Assembly (NCBI GenBank): GCA_029706075.1
Contig: JAINUG010000177.1
Span: 372,001 to 436,000, forward strand
DNA: 64,000 nucleotides
Source of the DNA: Aldrovandia affinis
Lineage: Eukaryota; Chordata; Actinopteri; Notacanthiformes; Halosauridae
Direction: 5' to 3'
Part shown: positions 32,721 through 45,123 of the stretch, piece by piece
How the letters are laid out: each line of letters starts with the position of its first letter
Numbering within the stretch: the stretch's first letter is position 1
The notes under the pieces: generated by a model
Database searches by the model: none
What the model was told of the DNA's origin: nothing
Seen by the model: the letters and a program-made list of their open reading frames with translations, nothing else
Made by a program: the position numbers and the translations under genes

Positions 32721-35700
32721 CGGCCAGCTCAAAACTCACTCCACCTTTAGCTTATATCATTTTTGAACTATGAATTCCCTCCCTCTCCCCTAAAAACATT
32801 TTTACCTCATACAAAAACAGGAAATGCTAATTTAATGCATGGGTCTGACATCGGCTAGATCCATGAGGGGCGATGCATTTATCAAAGAACAATGAATGAT
32901 CTAGACGTTGGTAATATTTGGTGCTGTAATTTGGAACTGAGCTTCCTACATTACAAGGGAAAGCCTTCAATTGGCTGACAGTTATGGAAGTACTGTCATT
33001 GTACCATTCACAGTTTCAAGAAACGACATCTGCATTACCTAGACGTAAGGTGCAAAATAGGCATACGTTTTCTCATCCCGCACTAACCGGTACCATAGAA
33101 TCAAGTCCCACGGTTATTTTAATATGCTAGCCATTATGAGCACACATCCTCTGTCTTTAAGAGCAATATCAATATTCACTGCAACACAGCCTAGTGGGTG
33201 GCTTTACAAATGTGCATCCCACTGGCAATTGTACTGCAAGAATGAACAGTTACTGTGAATCTGCCGCATCAGTAGAACAGGCTCCTGGGAAGAGCAAAGA
33301 AATACTTACTCTTAGCCATATTACATATGTGATGTGAGAGAAACACAATGCAGCCATGCTCCTACAGAAGGATAAGATGGAAAACATATTTTAAGCCTTT
33401 TTTGCTTGGTCGGGTTTAAGTTTATTGTTATGGAGAAGGCAGATTTGTGTTCAGGCGCAAAGAAAGGGCAGCAATTCAGGGAGAACAGAAAGGGGAACTG
33501 ATAATTATGTGGTCTGCCTGGGTGAGTATGTACAGCTCCTCTTGGTTCGAGCTCTTAGCCAGTAGTTAGTATAGCACACTGAGAGCTGGTGTTTTTGCCG
33601 TCAACAAAGTCAGTTTAGTGTTTTAAAGGTGACAGCATTGCAAAAAAGATGATCATGACAAATTGCTCTGGCAATTATTTTGCCTCTCAGGAAATGGTTT
33701 GGACACAACAAATTGGGCTCGCAACCAGTTTTCAATGCCAGTGAGAAGCAGTGGAGTTCAAAAGCAATCAAATTTCTTAGCATTTCATCGTAAACATAGT
33801 AAACACTTCCATCATATAATTTTCATACCAATTCTGTTTCATTCAATTCTGTTCCGTCATATGAGCATTTAACTATCAGTCTCAGATAACAAAACTTTTT
33901 TTTTGTATTTAAAGCTGAAAAGAAAACGCACTGCTTGTAAAAAAAAAAGCAAAGAAAACGTTTAATTGGATTACTTTATGTGATATGAACATTCTGTGAA
34001 TTTGTTTTGGGTTAATTGGGGGTATTGCAGCTGTGCAGTTAATTTGTATCCACCTGGGAAGTCATTAGCATCTCTTAGAGGCAGTGATAGGAATGTGTGC
34101 ACAAAGGCAGAGTTCTCTCTGGAGAAACCGGCAAACGTGCAGGGTGGGCAGAGACACGGTACAGTCAGAGGATACAGGGGAGACACATTCTCTTCAGTTT
34201 AGTACCCTGTAGCCATCTTAATGTTGCTGTTCAACGTTGGGTTTCATTTTGCGCATGATACAAAAATAAATGTAACTGCCTGCCAACGTTTGACCGTTTT
34301 CTACGATGTTTTCAGCACCTGCCCCGGTGTGACCATATGTTGGCTCGAGTGATTGAAAACGGGTCACAAAGCCAAACTGCTACACTCCATGGAGATACGG
34401 AGAACTGCACTCAGAGTGAGCAAATGCAATGTCACGATTTCCTCTGGGGGTTGTCATTTTCCCAAAAGCAGGAAGGTTTCCAGCGATAATTTTTCAGTTA
34501 GTGTGGTGAGCATTTCAAAATAAAAGTTAAGTCGTTTTAGTTCAAATTAAAAGCTGATATTTTTATTTTCTTCCTGAATAATATTTTATTTTCAATAAAA
34601 ATCCAGAAGGAAATCAGCCTGAAAATTATTTCACGTCCTTCAAGATCCCATCCCATTAATAACAGCTGAAATATTTGTAATATAACCATAAATAACTGCA
34701 TAAACATAAATAATTTGTTTTTAAGATTCAAACTAGCTGAAAAGGCACAATGTTACCTCAGAACACTTCTATTCACTAGTAGATTCAGCAGAGCTTAACT
34801 TTTACCATCAAGAGCTGTTAATTGTGTCTCAATAAGGGAATACATTCTCTCTTATAGAAAAAAATAGTGATGACATACTGCAGTTACAGATCACAATGGC
34901 AACTACACAATGACATAATTTGTTATAACGGTTATTATTATAAGTGTCCCACCTGAGTGTGTGCCTTTAGCGCCCTCTAGTGAGTGTTCGAGAGGCCTCA
35001 CCTGTATCCTTCAAGCAGAAGATGTCAGAGTAGGTGGTGCAAAGCTTTCACTTGCCTCATAGCTCTCCTTTATGTCACTACAAATTAAAAACGGAGCTAA
35101 ATACCAGAACTAGCATGTGACAGACATTGATGCATACCTCCCGAAGAAATGTTGACTTTACTTATTACATGGATATGAACAATATTATTTGTACAAGAGT
35201 AAAACAAAGGGGCATATCCTTAAACTAACATCCTTAGTAGAAATTACATTTTTATAGAATTTAAGACACAATGTTAAAAAAGTACAAAGCCAGACAAAAG
35301 ACACAATGTTACCTCAGAACACTTCCCTTTAGACAAAACTACAGTACAAAACTACAGCACGTGGGGAATGGAAAGTGTAGCTGAGAACCCATATGAAAGA
35401 AAATTAACATTTTCTGTGCTCACCAACACAACCACCCCACAGAAGCCATAATTATTGTGATATAGGTGCAGGTAGGGCACTCTGAGGGAACTGTGGCTGT
35501 GTAACAATGTGTTCTCTGTCCCTCTGAAACGCCTGTGACCCTCAGTCCTTGCCTTTCTCACACTGGCCAGGTAAACACGACTCACTCCCGCCATTAATTA
35601 CTACCAAGAAACTGGTAACAGGGACATTAAATAGAATTTAAATGGTTGCCCTTGCTTTTGTGTTTACACATGGATGGATTTATGACCACAACACACAGAA

Positions 35701-36459
35701 AAAAGACTAATACGGGCACTTCATGTTTGTATATGTGTGTATACTAGTTATATGTATTGTTACACATGGCAATCCCTCTGTGATTTTAGGAGGAGCCTGT
35801 TCCTTGATATGACAGGAAACGGCCATATACAACTTACCCTTACTGACATTGACATGACAATGCAATAGGGCATGTTTAACGTACTGTATGTAACGGGGAA
35901 CAATTAGACTCCCTGAAAATGCAGCAGAGTATGGTGAACTGTTACAGTTTATTATATCCTAAAAATATATCTATATTTCCTCCATGGTGAACTATGTCCT
36001 GGCTTTGTACTTTTTTTTATTTCAATGCCCACCCTCTCTTCCCCAATCTATAAATACCCTCTCCTCAGTGATGGCTGTCAGTGCCACTAACCTTGGCTTC
36101 TCCAGGAGTGAGTTGATTTATAGCCGGGCCAGGCTGCACTGACCTTGCACTTGGTCTCAAGCAGAATAAATAATGGCAGGTCACCAGCGCTGAGGGTCTG
36201 GGAGATCGCGGGGAGGGGCAGTTGTTGCTCTTGTGTCGGATACAGCCTGCCCCCCCCCCTTTTTTTTCATCCAGCCCTCCCCACCAAATGGACATCATTT
36301 CGCTTGTACGTTCTGGGTTCTCAAAGAGAGTGCAGAGTATAAATACTCTGGGAGCAGACACCGGTCACTGATGTTAGCTTTAATTTCATGCCTAATTTCT
36401 CCCTGAACTCGAGAAAAAAAATTGATCCTCCGACTCAATCTCAGGCCTCAATATTGCTG
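32721..36459. other. Intergenic, no gene recognised
   Basis: Includes duplicate copy B and several complex patches (about 34000-34180, 34205-34500 and 36070-36360) that could be noncoding elements. Short A/T runs; no exons recognised. Confidence 0.5.
33521..33619. repeat. 99-bp near-identical duplication, copy B
   Basis: Direct-orientation partner of 32086-32184, about 1.43 kb away. It includes CTTGGTTCGAGCTCTTAGCC. Function unknown. Confidence 0.95.
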
Positions 36460-36483
36460 TCAGGAACATAGCCCAGTCTGAGC

Positions 36484-36484
<1 letters not shown>

Positions 36485-36517
<33 letters not shown>

Positions 36518-36658
36518 TGCACATATCGATGCTCATGTGTAGATACACACATACACGTATGCTCATGTGCAGATACACACACACACACACACACACGTAT
36601 GCTCATGTGCAGATACGCGCACACACACACACACACACACACATGCTCATATGCAGAT

Positions 36659-36689
<31 letters not shown>

Positions 36690-36702
36690 TGCTCATGTGC
36701 AG

Positions 36703-36743
<41 letters not shown>

Positions 36744-36802
36744 TGCACACATGTATGCTGTTGTGCAGATACACACAAACACACACACACACTCATATGC
36801 AG

Positions 36803-36843
<41 letters not shown>

Positions 36844-36905
36844 CTCATATGCAGATACACACAAACACACACACACACCCAACACACACACACACACACA
36901 CACAT
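36485..36905. repeat. Compound CA microsatellite / minisatellite
   Basis: About eight copies of a motif like ATGCTCATGTGCAGATAC, each followed by a variable CA run; spacing is roughly 30-60 bp. The motif copies begin near 36529, 36559, 36599, 36643, 36687, 36756, 36790 and 36841. Long open frames in all directions (up to 152 codons) are artefacts of the CA repeat. Confidence 0.95.
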
Positions 36906-37079
36906 AAATTCATACATATGCACTCACACAACCACATGCAATCACAAACACCCAGCAGGGTTGCTAGGGCTTTAGGGAGTGGCCGTGGATGTTAGCTGAC
37001 ACATGCTCCTTAGTGTCAGCAGTGTACAGTATGTTACACATCCCTCTGGTCCCCTGCTGTCCCTCGACCTCCACCAGCC

Positions 37080-37460
37080 CTGGACACATGACATGTCACT
37101 AGAGCTTCTGGGATAATGACCTTGTCCATGAATCGATCGCTGAAGATCCATGTACTGTAATTCTTATATCATTCGATGTTTGCAATAAAAGTCGAGCCAT
37201 TTTTTAGCCTTCAGTCCAGTTGACAACTTAATGATGTGGTTCACAGCCGTGCAGCTGTTATCGGCCGCGCTTTGTGGATGCTCTTTTTTTCTTGCAGGGG
37301 TCAATTACTTTTTTCCCCAATGCAAGCTTTGTCATGAAATAGCAGAGAAAATCAGGATACAGACCATATTCTGTGGATCTCACATTGTTTTTCCTGCTCA
37401 AATGATTGTTCAGCTAGCCAACTGCCTCTTACGGTATATAAATTAAATAAACATACTACC
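37080..37460. promoter_or_regulatory. Candidate conserved noncoding element
   Basis: Complex, repeat-free sequence, for example TTCAGTCCAGTTGACAACTT, AATGATGTGGTTCACAGCCG and ATCGGCCGCGCTTTGTGG. No coding sense. Position in the fgf8 upstream interval suggests an enhancer; conservation untested. Confidence 0.3.
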
Positions 37461-40264
37461 CTTATTTATTTATTGTAATTCTGATGTTTGCAGGTTTGAA
37501 GGTTTTTCAAAACTGCTGTATGCGTTACAGGGACAGAGCGCAGGTACAGGGAAGAATAGTACTCACTAGACTTAATCAACACGTTATTTTTCTATGCATA
37601 AACTACATATCCTTTCCTATGCCTCTGTTGTTAATTTTAACATTCTAAATGACCTTTCATTGAGCAAAAGGTTGCATTGGCTCATGCTGTAGATATAATG
37701 GACTAAGAAATATGAGCTGCCTTTTAGTTTCTACCTTTATAACTGGAGGACTTTTAAAATGCTGTCAACCTGCCAAAGCAACCCCCCTAGGTGAAAACCG
37801 CTAAGATATATAGAGCCTTTTCAACTCAATACAATCTCTTAATATCCTCCTCCTGATCTTCAACACCCCAGGCCACACTTGGGGCCTGAGTCTGTGCGGG
37901 CGATAAGCCGCAGGACCAGGGGAAAGGGGCCTGCAGTACGTTCAGAAGAGCCAGTGTACATGATGTGCAATGTTCTGTCCTCTGAACCCTGGAGCTCGGT
38001 GTTATTCTGCGATGTGTGTAATTCAGGTCGGCCACAAAACAAAATGGAGGCAGGATAGGGAAACAAAGGTGTTCTCATTGATGAAGCAGATCGTAAAAAA
38101 AACATCGGCAACGCCATACTTTTCTCCCCTACATTTAAAGAACAGAACTAAAGTTACCCGTGTGGTGATTTCTGTCCCAAATGGACACCTGGTTCATTGG
38201 TTAGTCATTGTCAACTGGAATGACTGAAAATGTGGAACCCATTTGCTATACAGAATTATTTAAAACCCCATTTCCCACATGGAATCCGCAACATTGGTTC
38301 AACTGGTACCCGGTTCAATTATCCAGGTAAGGTAGTGTTTTTCATCATTCCCATATAGGTCTCCTATACGGAAATATTCAGTATAGAGTCTGTTCCCACA
38401 TGACATGATCATTCCGGATAGATTAGTCAATGCACGATGCATTTATTTGAATAATTTTTTTCACGCAGACTTTTCAGTTTGCTAATGATCTGGGCTTTCT
38501 GTCTCATTATACCTTGTTCGCGTAGGATGTCATTTTGTCGTAGACCACAGCATCTCTGACGGTGCAACAGAGCTGACGGTTAATTTTGTGATCTGCGCAG
38601 ATAGACAAATGTTCCCTTGTATCGGAACTCCCAATTTCCAGACATGTTCAGTAGCTAAAACAAGCACGCTGCTAACTACCTTTAGGAGCTACAATGGATT
38701 TTGATGCTGAGGACACTGAACCACCTTGGCCATATATTTAATACATTTTATGACCTTTCAAGAGTCAACTGACAAAGGTTACACATTTCTTAACTATGCA
38801 CATAGAACACAAAACTAGATAAAACTACTGCCAATGTTAAATACTATTCGGCTATCAATCGGCTAGCAAGCTAATGTTCATTATTTGGCAATGTGATTAG
38901 CTAATACAATGCTCCTATGCCACATAGCTATGTATTTGCATAATGTAATCTGATTTTTATATCGCGATTAATTGCTATGAGATAGATGGATGTGAAATGC
39001 TAGTTCGCAAACTCGCAATTTAAATTGTAAAAATAAGAAATGTTTTGTTTGCTCATTTAAGTAGCTAGCTAGCTAATGCGTTAGCATAACTTATAATATA
39101 ATATAATATTGTTATATATATTACATTATATTATAAACGCACCGTTATCTGGCAACGTAAAACCGTCATACGTAAGAACGTCGTAACCGTTTGCGTGCTT
39201 TATCTGGGAATGTTGCTGCTTTTGTTCCCACTCGAGAGATGTGGTGGAAGATTTCCGTTAATCTTACTAGGTCCTGAGCAGGAAAATTGGAGTGTCTTAA
39301 ACAGAAAAGTGACTCCGGCTCCTGTTCCTAACATGGAAAATCCACCATCAAATACAAATCCCCATAATCAAACAAAGATGTGGGGCCTTTTTCAGGCACT
39401 TTCACTGGGTGGTACTATGCACTGGTTTGCAAGATAGAGCCAATGTGTTGCTGCCAAGTACCCTCTTTGAATCAGGTGCACATCATTGCCACACAGACCT
39501 GGCAAGGTGTTCCAAAGGAGGAGAGGGGGGCCTGGAGCTATGTTCAAGGGTCATCAAGTAGCTTAGCCCTTGGGAACGAAAGGGAGCTTGGTAATGGACG
39601 GTGGTATGTCTTGGCAACATCTAAGATAAATCCGGTAGTTTATTAAATCACTCGGTTAGCCTCGTCTCTGACATGGCTCCAGAAGTCCATGGTCTCCATA
39701 ACTCTTTCTGAACTCCTGCACCTACTCTACCTAAGCTACTCTACCTAGCTACTGCACATCACATTAATACACTGCAGGTTACTGTCAAACACATTACAGA
39801 GGAGACAGAACAAACACTGTCAATACGCACAACAGATGGCTTCATATGGCTCTTATATGTAAGGACGATGATCTTAAAATGGAACATGAAAAGGGAAGCC
39901 AGTCTAGTCGGCGCGAGGTTGCGGGGTGATATGATTCTTTGACATGTGCCCGTGCTATAGTAGCTCCCCTTTGTGAAGAGTTGTATCTGTTTGTCACACA
40001 GCTTCATTGTGTGCGGTATTTTGCTGTTTCGTCCCATCTGTGTATCTATTTATTTGGCAATGGGAAGAGCTGTGATCATCACTGCTGGCACAATTTGTCC
40101 ATTCTCCATCAATCCTTAAGTTGCATAGTAACAGCTGCAAGATGCAAGATGCATTCCAGACTGTTTCCTGCAGAATGGACATAAAGACTGAAAGAGACAG
40201 AGAGAAGACAGTGCCTTTGGCTCTTCAGATACAATTAGTGAGGCTTGTGTGCTTTGACGAGTTC
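37461..40264. other. Intergenic, no gene recognised
   Basis: Mostly AT-rich, with a GCTAGC-rich patch and AT repeats near 39060-39130. Nothing coding recognised. Confidence 0.5.
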
Positions 40265-40486
40265 CTTCTCCCTCCCTCCCTCTCTCTCTCTTTCTCACTA
40301 TCTCTCGCTCTCCCTCCCTCCCTCCATCCCTCTCTCTCTCTCTCTCCCCTTCTCTCTCTCCCTATCTCTATTTCTCTTGCTCTCTCCCACTCCTTTCTTT
40401 CTCTCTCTCCCTTCTCTCTCTCTCTCTCCCTCCCTCCCTCCCCCTCCCTCCCTCCCTCCCTCTCTCTCTCTCTCTCTCTCCGTTCT
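40265..40486. repeat. Long CT-rich microsatellite
   Basis: Polypyrimidine tract of CTCT, CCCT and TTTCT blocks on the plus strand, over 200 bp. Adjoins a complex block at its right edge. Could form triplex or H-DNA. Confidence 0.95.
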
Positions 40487-40489
40487 GCC

Positions 40490-40840
40490 TTAATTGGAAG
40501 CCGGAGAGACCAGTCGAAATCGCATTAACAGAGGTCCTGCCAGGAAAAGACATCAATCTTTTTTTATTACAGTGTAATGGGGCTGCTTGGGAGCCGAGAT
40601 TCGATTTGTCACCAGCCTCGTTCGCTGATAACGGGCATTTGTCATCACTTTCCCTCCGTGTTAATGTTATCATCTCGGGCTGACAGCTGGCTCCATCGAG
40701 GGAGTGCCAGCGACAGAGCACATCCGTCAACATAATATTTCCGCGGCCAAGGGGACCGGTACTGCAATAAGCGCACATTAAAGCACTTATGAGCGGAAAA
40801 TCTGTTGTCATTAATTAAAATGTTAGTGCGTGAGGCGGGT
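40490..40840. promoter_or_regulatory. Candidate conserved noncoding element
   Basis: Dense, repeat-free sequence directly after the CT tract: GTCGAAATCGCATTAACAG, CCGAGATTCGATTTGTCACC, GTTAATGTTATCATCTCGGG and TGTCATTAATTAAAATG. Several homeodomain-type cores (TAAT), including ATTAATTAA near 40812, and no coding frame. The texture is that of developmental enhancers. A strong candidate among the intergenic blocks. Confidence 0.4.
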
Positions 40841-43009
40841 CTGTTTTGTGCAAAAGCAATGTGTCTGATGGTATGCTTGCTGGTGGGGGCGTAATGGTCT
40901 TTGTTTCTCTTTTCTTTTCCTTTTTTTTTTTTTTTGTCAGACTAAGCTTCTCTTGGGCACGAAAAAAAAAAAAAAGAACATTATAAACATATAGTGCGCC
41001 ATGCATCATACCAGGAAAGCTGATTAACATGAGAGACAGCAAAATAAAAAGGCTGATAAAGGCCCAAATAACATTTCTCAAAAAAAAACCTATGAATGTT
41101 TCATGAATGGAGTGAAGTAATTTCTTCAGCCTGGAAACCTCTATGCTTAATTTAGAGATAGAAGAGATTGGATACGAGTATCTACAACACGCTTTCTATC
41201 GTACTCTACACACAGCTTCATGTGAACACGTAACACTTACTGTGGATGGAGCATGGAACAGGAACCTGTGGCCCAAATGAACCGACACAGCCCAGGTCCA
41301 AGGCAATCTCCATCACGCGCAGTACACTTGTCCTGTTAGCAACATCATCAAATAAGGGCCATGGGCTTCGGAGGGGTGACCGTAATCAATTTTTAAAATC
41401 AATTTTTATTTAATATTGCGCTCTTAACAAAGGAAGTGTCACAGAGCACATTGCATAGAATCAATGTGAGTTACAGCAGATATGACATGAGGTGGGTGTT
41501 AAAGGGAGGCCAGTAATATGTTACCGACAGAGGAAGCATCACATACAGAGTGACAGTGTTACAGATGGAGGTTATGTCACATGTTCAAACTATGCAGGTC
41601 TTTGGACAGGGGCACGTCCTCGTGGAAGATCATTCCAAGTTACAAGTAATGAGGTATTGTATTTACAATTTGCCCTTGTGAAGACCACACAAACACTAAT
41701 ATTACTGAGGGAAAAGGGGAAATTTTCCTCTGGTCCCATAATAGCAACGGAAGATACGTTTCAAGAGCAAATCCACTTTGTCTTTTTATAGACGGGAAAA
41801 TAAGGCTAACCTGAAAATAAATTGAGCTGATGCTTAAAACTCCAGTGAAAATATTTTACAGTATTTAACAGCTAAAGCAGACAGGAACAGCTACAGAGTG
41901 GCTATGCTGATCAGTGGTTGAGTTACCATGCACAAATCCCAGTGAAGTGGAAGTAAATGGAGGTGATATTTCAACGACATGCAGAACCAGGGGACAAGTG
42001 GGAGAGGAACACAAGAAAGGGTAGTAACTGGTAGTTGGTTCATTAAAGACATGAACAGGATCATTAATAGTTACTACCAGTGTTATGAGCAATGTTGGAC
42101 CTGATTGTTTATTTGTGAGAGAAGGAGCAAATGCACTAAGGAGGGACAGAATAGGCTTTATCAGCCTCACCCTTATTTCAAAATCACATTAATTTGAGAT
42201 GTTAAATGTCCAGACATTTGCATATATGTGATCACAGGTGAACACCTGTAGAATATATGTGACAACATGAAATCATGTGATATACACGTGGCAATATGTG
42301 GTAGACATGTGGATATGTGCGGTATACATGTGAATCGTGTGCAAAATGCTCCAAATTGATTCACATGTGTAGAATTCATGTGATTTTTCCGTAAGGGGAA
42401 GAAAATTAGGTCAGAAAAGTATGATAACATACAACCTTTCTGGAGAGCTGTGGTTTGGGGTGATAGGAAAAAAACGAAACAAAAGGAAATGTTGTAAAAA
42501 CATTCCCACAGTGTTGTTATTCACCACAACCTTACTGCAACATTTGAGCCACAGTCTGCAAGCATCAAGGAGTGACTGCACACTCATGGTCCAAATCATC
42601 ACTACTTGATTTATTGCAGTTGGAAAGTTAACTGAATGATAGATAAAGTGCCCTGAGTTAAGGCAATGTGTGATACTGTTTTTTCAAATGCAATCAATAA
42701 GGGATCAAATAAAGTAGGATTATGAGGGATAAATATTGAACTGTGGAGACCATGAGAAATAACTAAGTATAGTGTATGGTCAAGATTTATATATTTTTGT
42801 TATATTTTCGGAAAAAATTATTTAATTCAGTAGAATGTATTGATTGCATAGTATACATAATAAAGTAAAAACAAAATTATTATTAGAATAATTATCAAAA
42901 TAATTTGTCAAAATGAATGTTACAATATGACAAAATCAAGACCCTATGATGATTACTTACTGGGGAGGTCTAAGATGAATGTACATCTTGTGTAAACTTG
43001 CGCCTGCTC
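40841..43009. other. Intergenic, no gene recognised
   Basis: T run at 40919-40936 faced by an A run at 40960-40974 (a small inverted repeat), and imperfect CATGTG repeats at 42195-42395. No gene recognised. Confidence 0.5.
42195..42395. repeat. Imperfect ACATGTG-rich tandem repeat
   Basis: Repeated ATATGTGA, ACATGTGG and TCATGTGA variants every 12-20 bp, each containing an E-box-like CANNTG core. Probably a degenerate satellite-like fish repeat, not an enhancer. Confidence 0.65.
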
Positions 43010-43460
43010 GTATTCTCAAATTAACTATTTACTAAGAACAATTATGTAAATGAACCATTCCAAACTATTTAAATATTGCTAGCAGCTGTTAAAACCTTCA
43101 TTTGCGTCGAGGCCGCGTTCTTAACGGCGTTGAACATAAAATGGAAGAGTAACGCGTAAACATATCACCTTTACAAAATGAACAATTTGTGAGCAATGTT
43201 ATCAAGATTTGTTCTGAAAGCAGCACGTCTACATACGCTTTAAACCAAGGCGTACACTATACGATCGTAATAGCTGCGATAGCTTACATAATGGCCTGCA
43301 TTCTCCGTAGTTCTGGTCCCTCATATTTCCAAATACAGTGTTTACTGAAGATATGAGTAGGGATCCGGTGGTTCGCCACGACTGTTTCGGAGTCACGCAG
43401 CCAGCACAAAACGTCTGAGTTTCAGTTTACGTATGCACGTTCACTGATCAATGGAACATG
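43010..43460. promoter_or_regulatory. Candidate conserved noncoding element
   Basis: Repeat-free block including TTTGCGTCGAGGCCGCGTTC and GGCGTTGAACATAAAATGG. CpG content is higher than in the flanks. No coding frame. Inference only. Confidence 0.3.
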
Positions 43461-44079
43461 GGCACCATGTACCAAGGACAATTTTCCTCTGCATAGAGAA
43501 TAAGGTTGGTGATCGGAACGTGTGCGTTAAGATTATCCTGCACAAAGTCAGAGGCCTTTACTTTTCTCAAACAGAATAGGCGCTGGTGTAATACGAGCCA
43601 GAATAATAAATACATTCAGGCGTTTTATTATGCGCGGAGAAGACCATGTGTGTGTTTTAAACCACAGCGATGGTCTGACAAATCTGACCCATAGCGTTTG
43701 TGATATACGTTACTAAGGTGCCAGTTCTAACAGCAGAGACCTAATTCGAATAAAGTTCTGAGCAAAAATGATCAAACCTGTGGGGTTTCAACCATGTCAA
43801 CCATGGGGTAAGGAGATCACATAGCTTTGGCAAACACTGTGAAAAACCACCACTGCCTCAGTTATACCTTGTCAGGGCTGTGACAGGTGCCAGCAGTTTA
43901 AGCTATGGCAGGCAGGCTGGCTCTGCAGAATATCACAATTCCATATATAAGGTCTAATATCACTGGGGTTGTAGAATATCTCTGTATGTTACATGTAACA
44001 TATATTATATGTTAATACAAGGGAACGTGTACCGTAGTTGTGTAATACCCCCACAGCGGATCTGTGAAATAGTGGGTTC

Positions 44080-44400
44080 TGCAGCTGCTGATTAGGTAGG
44101 CAGCCCTGAGTGTCCCTGACCTGCTGACAGACAGTAATTCCCTGAAGAACGGCAATTCACAGTGAAATATTTTCTCCCATCAGCACTGTGCCCTAATTAG
44201 CACAGATTCTACAGATCAAGGCTAGATTCAGCCCAGATTATAAAACGGTGCCTCCGAGGACAAAGGTGCTCGTTAAAAGAACGTTGTTAATTATTGGTAT
44301 TGAAAGCTTAAATTAGGCACGCCGCCCACACCGGTGTCCATTTTAGCCGTGAACGGGACACATCAGATCAGTTTGGCCTGACGTCAGCCCGACTCCTATA
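44080..44400. promoter_or_regulatory. Candidate conserved noncoding element
   Basis: Complex block with GTGCCCTAATTAGCACAG (44188-44205, a palindrome-like arrangement around TAATTA), GTTAATTATTGGTATTG and TTTGGCCTGACGTCAGC (CRE-like TGACGTCA). Homeodomain and CREB-type cores together with no coding frame suggest an enhancer. Confidence 0.35.
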
Positions 44401-45081
44401 ATAACGGTATTGAAGTATTTGCCTGGAAGTGAAAAAGCCAGTTGTTGAGCTTGTGACGCCAGGAGAGGTGGGGGGGAAACAGAGAGGGCTGTTCGTTCCT
44501 CCTCTTTAGCCACTGCCAGATGTTGAGGACAGTAGACAGTTGTGATCCCATCACTGAGATCCAGATGAACAGCAACATGAACAGTTGTGTGATAGCTAAA
44601 GGCCTGTAGATCCTACATACGAGAAATTCAAGCATAACAAAGGGCGTCCGTAAGTGCTGCTCGTCACTAGAGAACATTGAGGCGTCTATAAGGTTATCTA
44701 TAAAACACCTGAGCATTCACCTTCCCAGAAAACAGATTGAATAACAATACAGCAACTGAAAGGCCAAAATGGACCACAATGCTTCTCTGACACATTTTAT
44801 CTAAAACAATTTTAAAAAGTGTGTCATGTCTTGTCTCGTGTAGCCCACCTTATCTTAAAACACCTTTTTAGGGGCATTTAAAACATATTGCGCTTGGCCT
44901 GTAATTACATGTTTTCTGTTTGCAGGGATCCCTCCATTTTATATTTGCCTTCAAAAAACAGTGACCTTGAGTGCCGGATGAGAGGGTATATAAAACGAGA
45001 AAGGCCGATATGATTTACTCTGCCATTCCTCTTCTTGTATCAAGAGGGAGGCGGTTGACAACGTTTATCTATTCTCGACCC

Positions 45082-45123
45082 AGTCGGGGGGTTTCGGGGA
45101 GGGGGGGGGGGGAGGGGGGGGGA
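45082..45123 (+). repeat. G-run tract with quadruplex potential
   Basis: Plus-strand runs of G (GGGGGG, GGGG, then two longer runs separated by single A). Could form a G-quadruplex; also a hot spot for sequencing error. Confidence 0.85.

Noticed and set aside
36460..36995. Several open frames of 60-152 codons of His-Thr or Cys-Val repeats
   Set aside because: They are translations of the CA/GT array in different frames.
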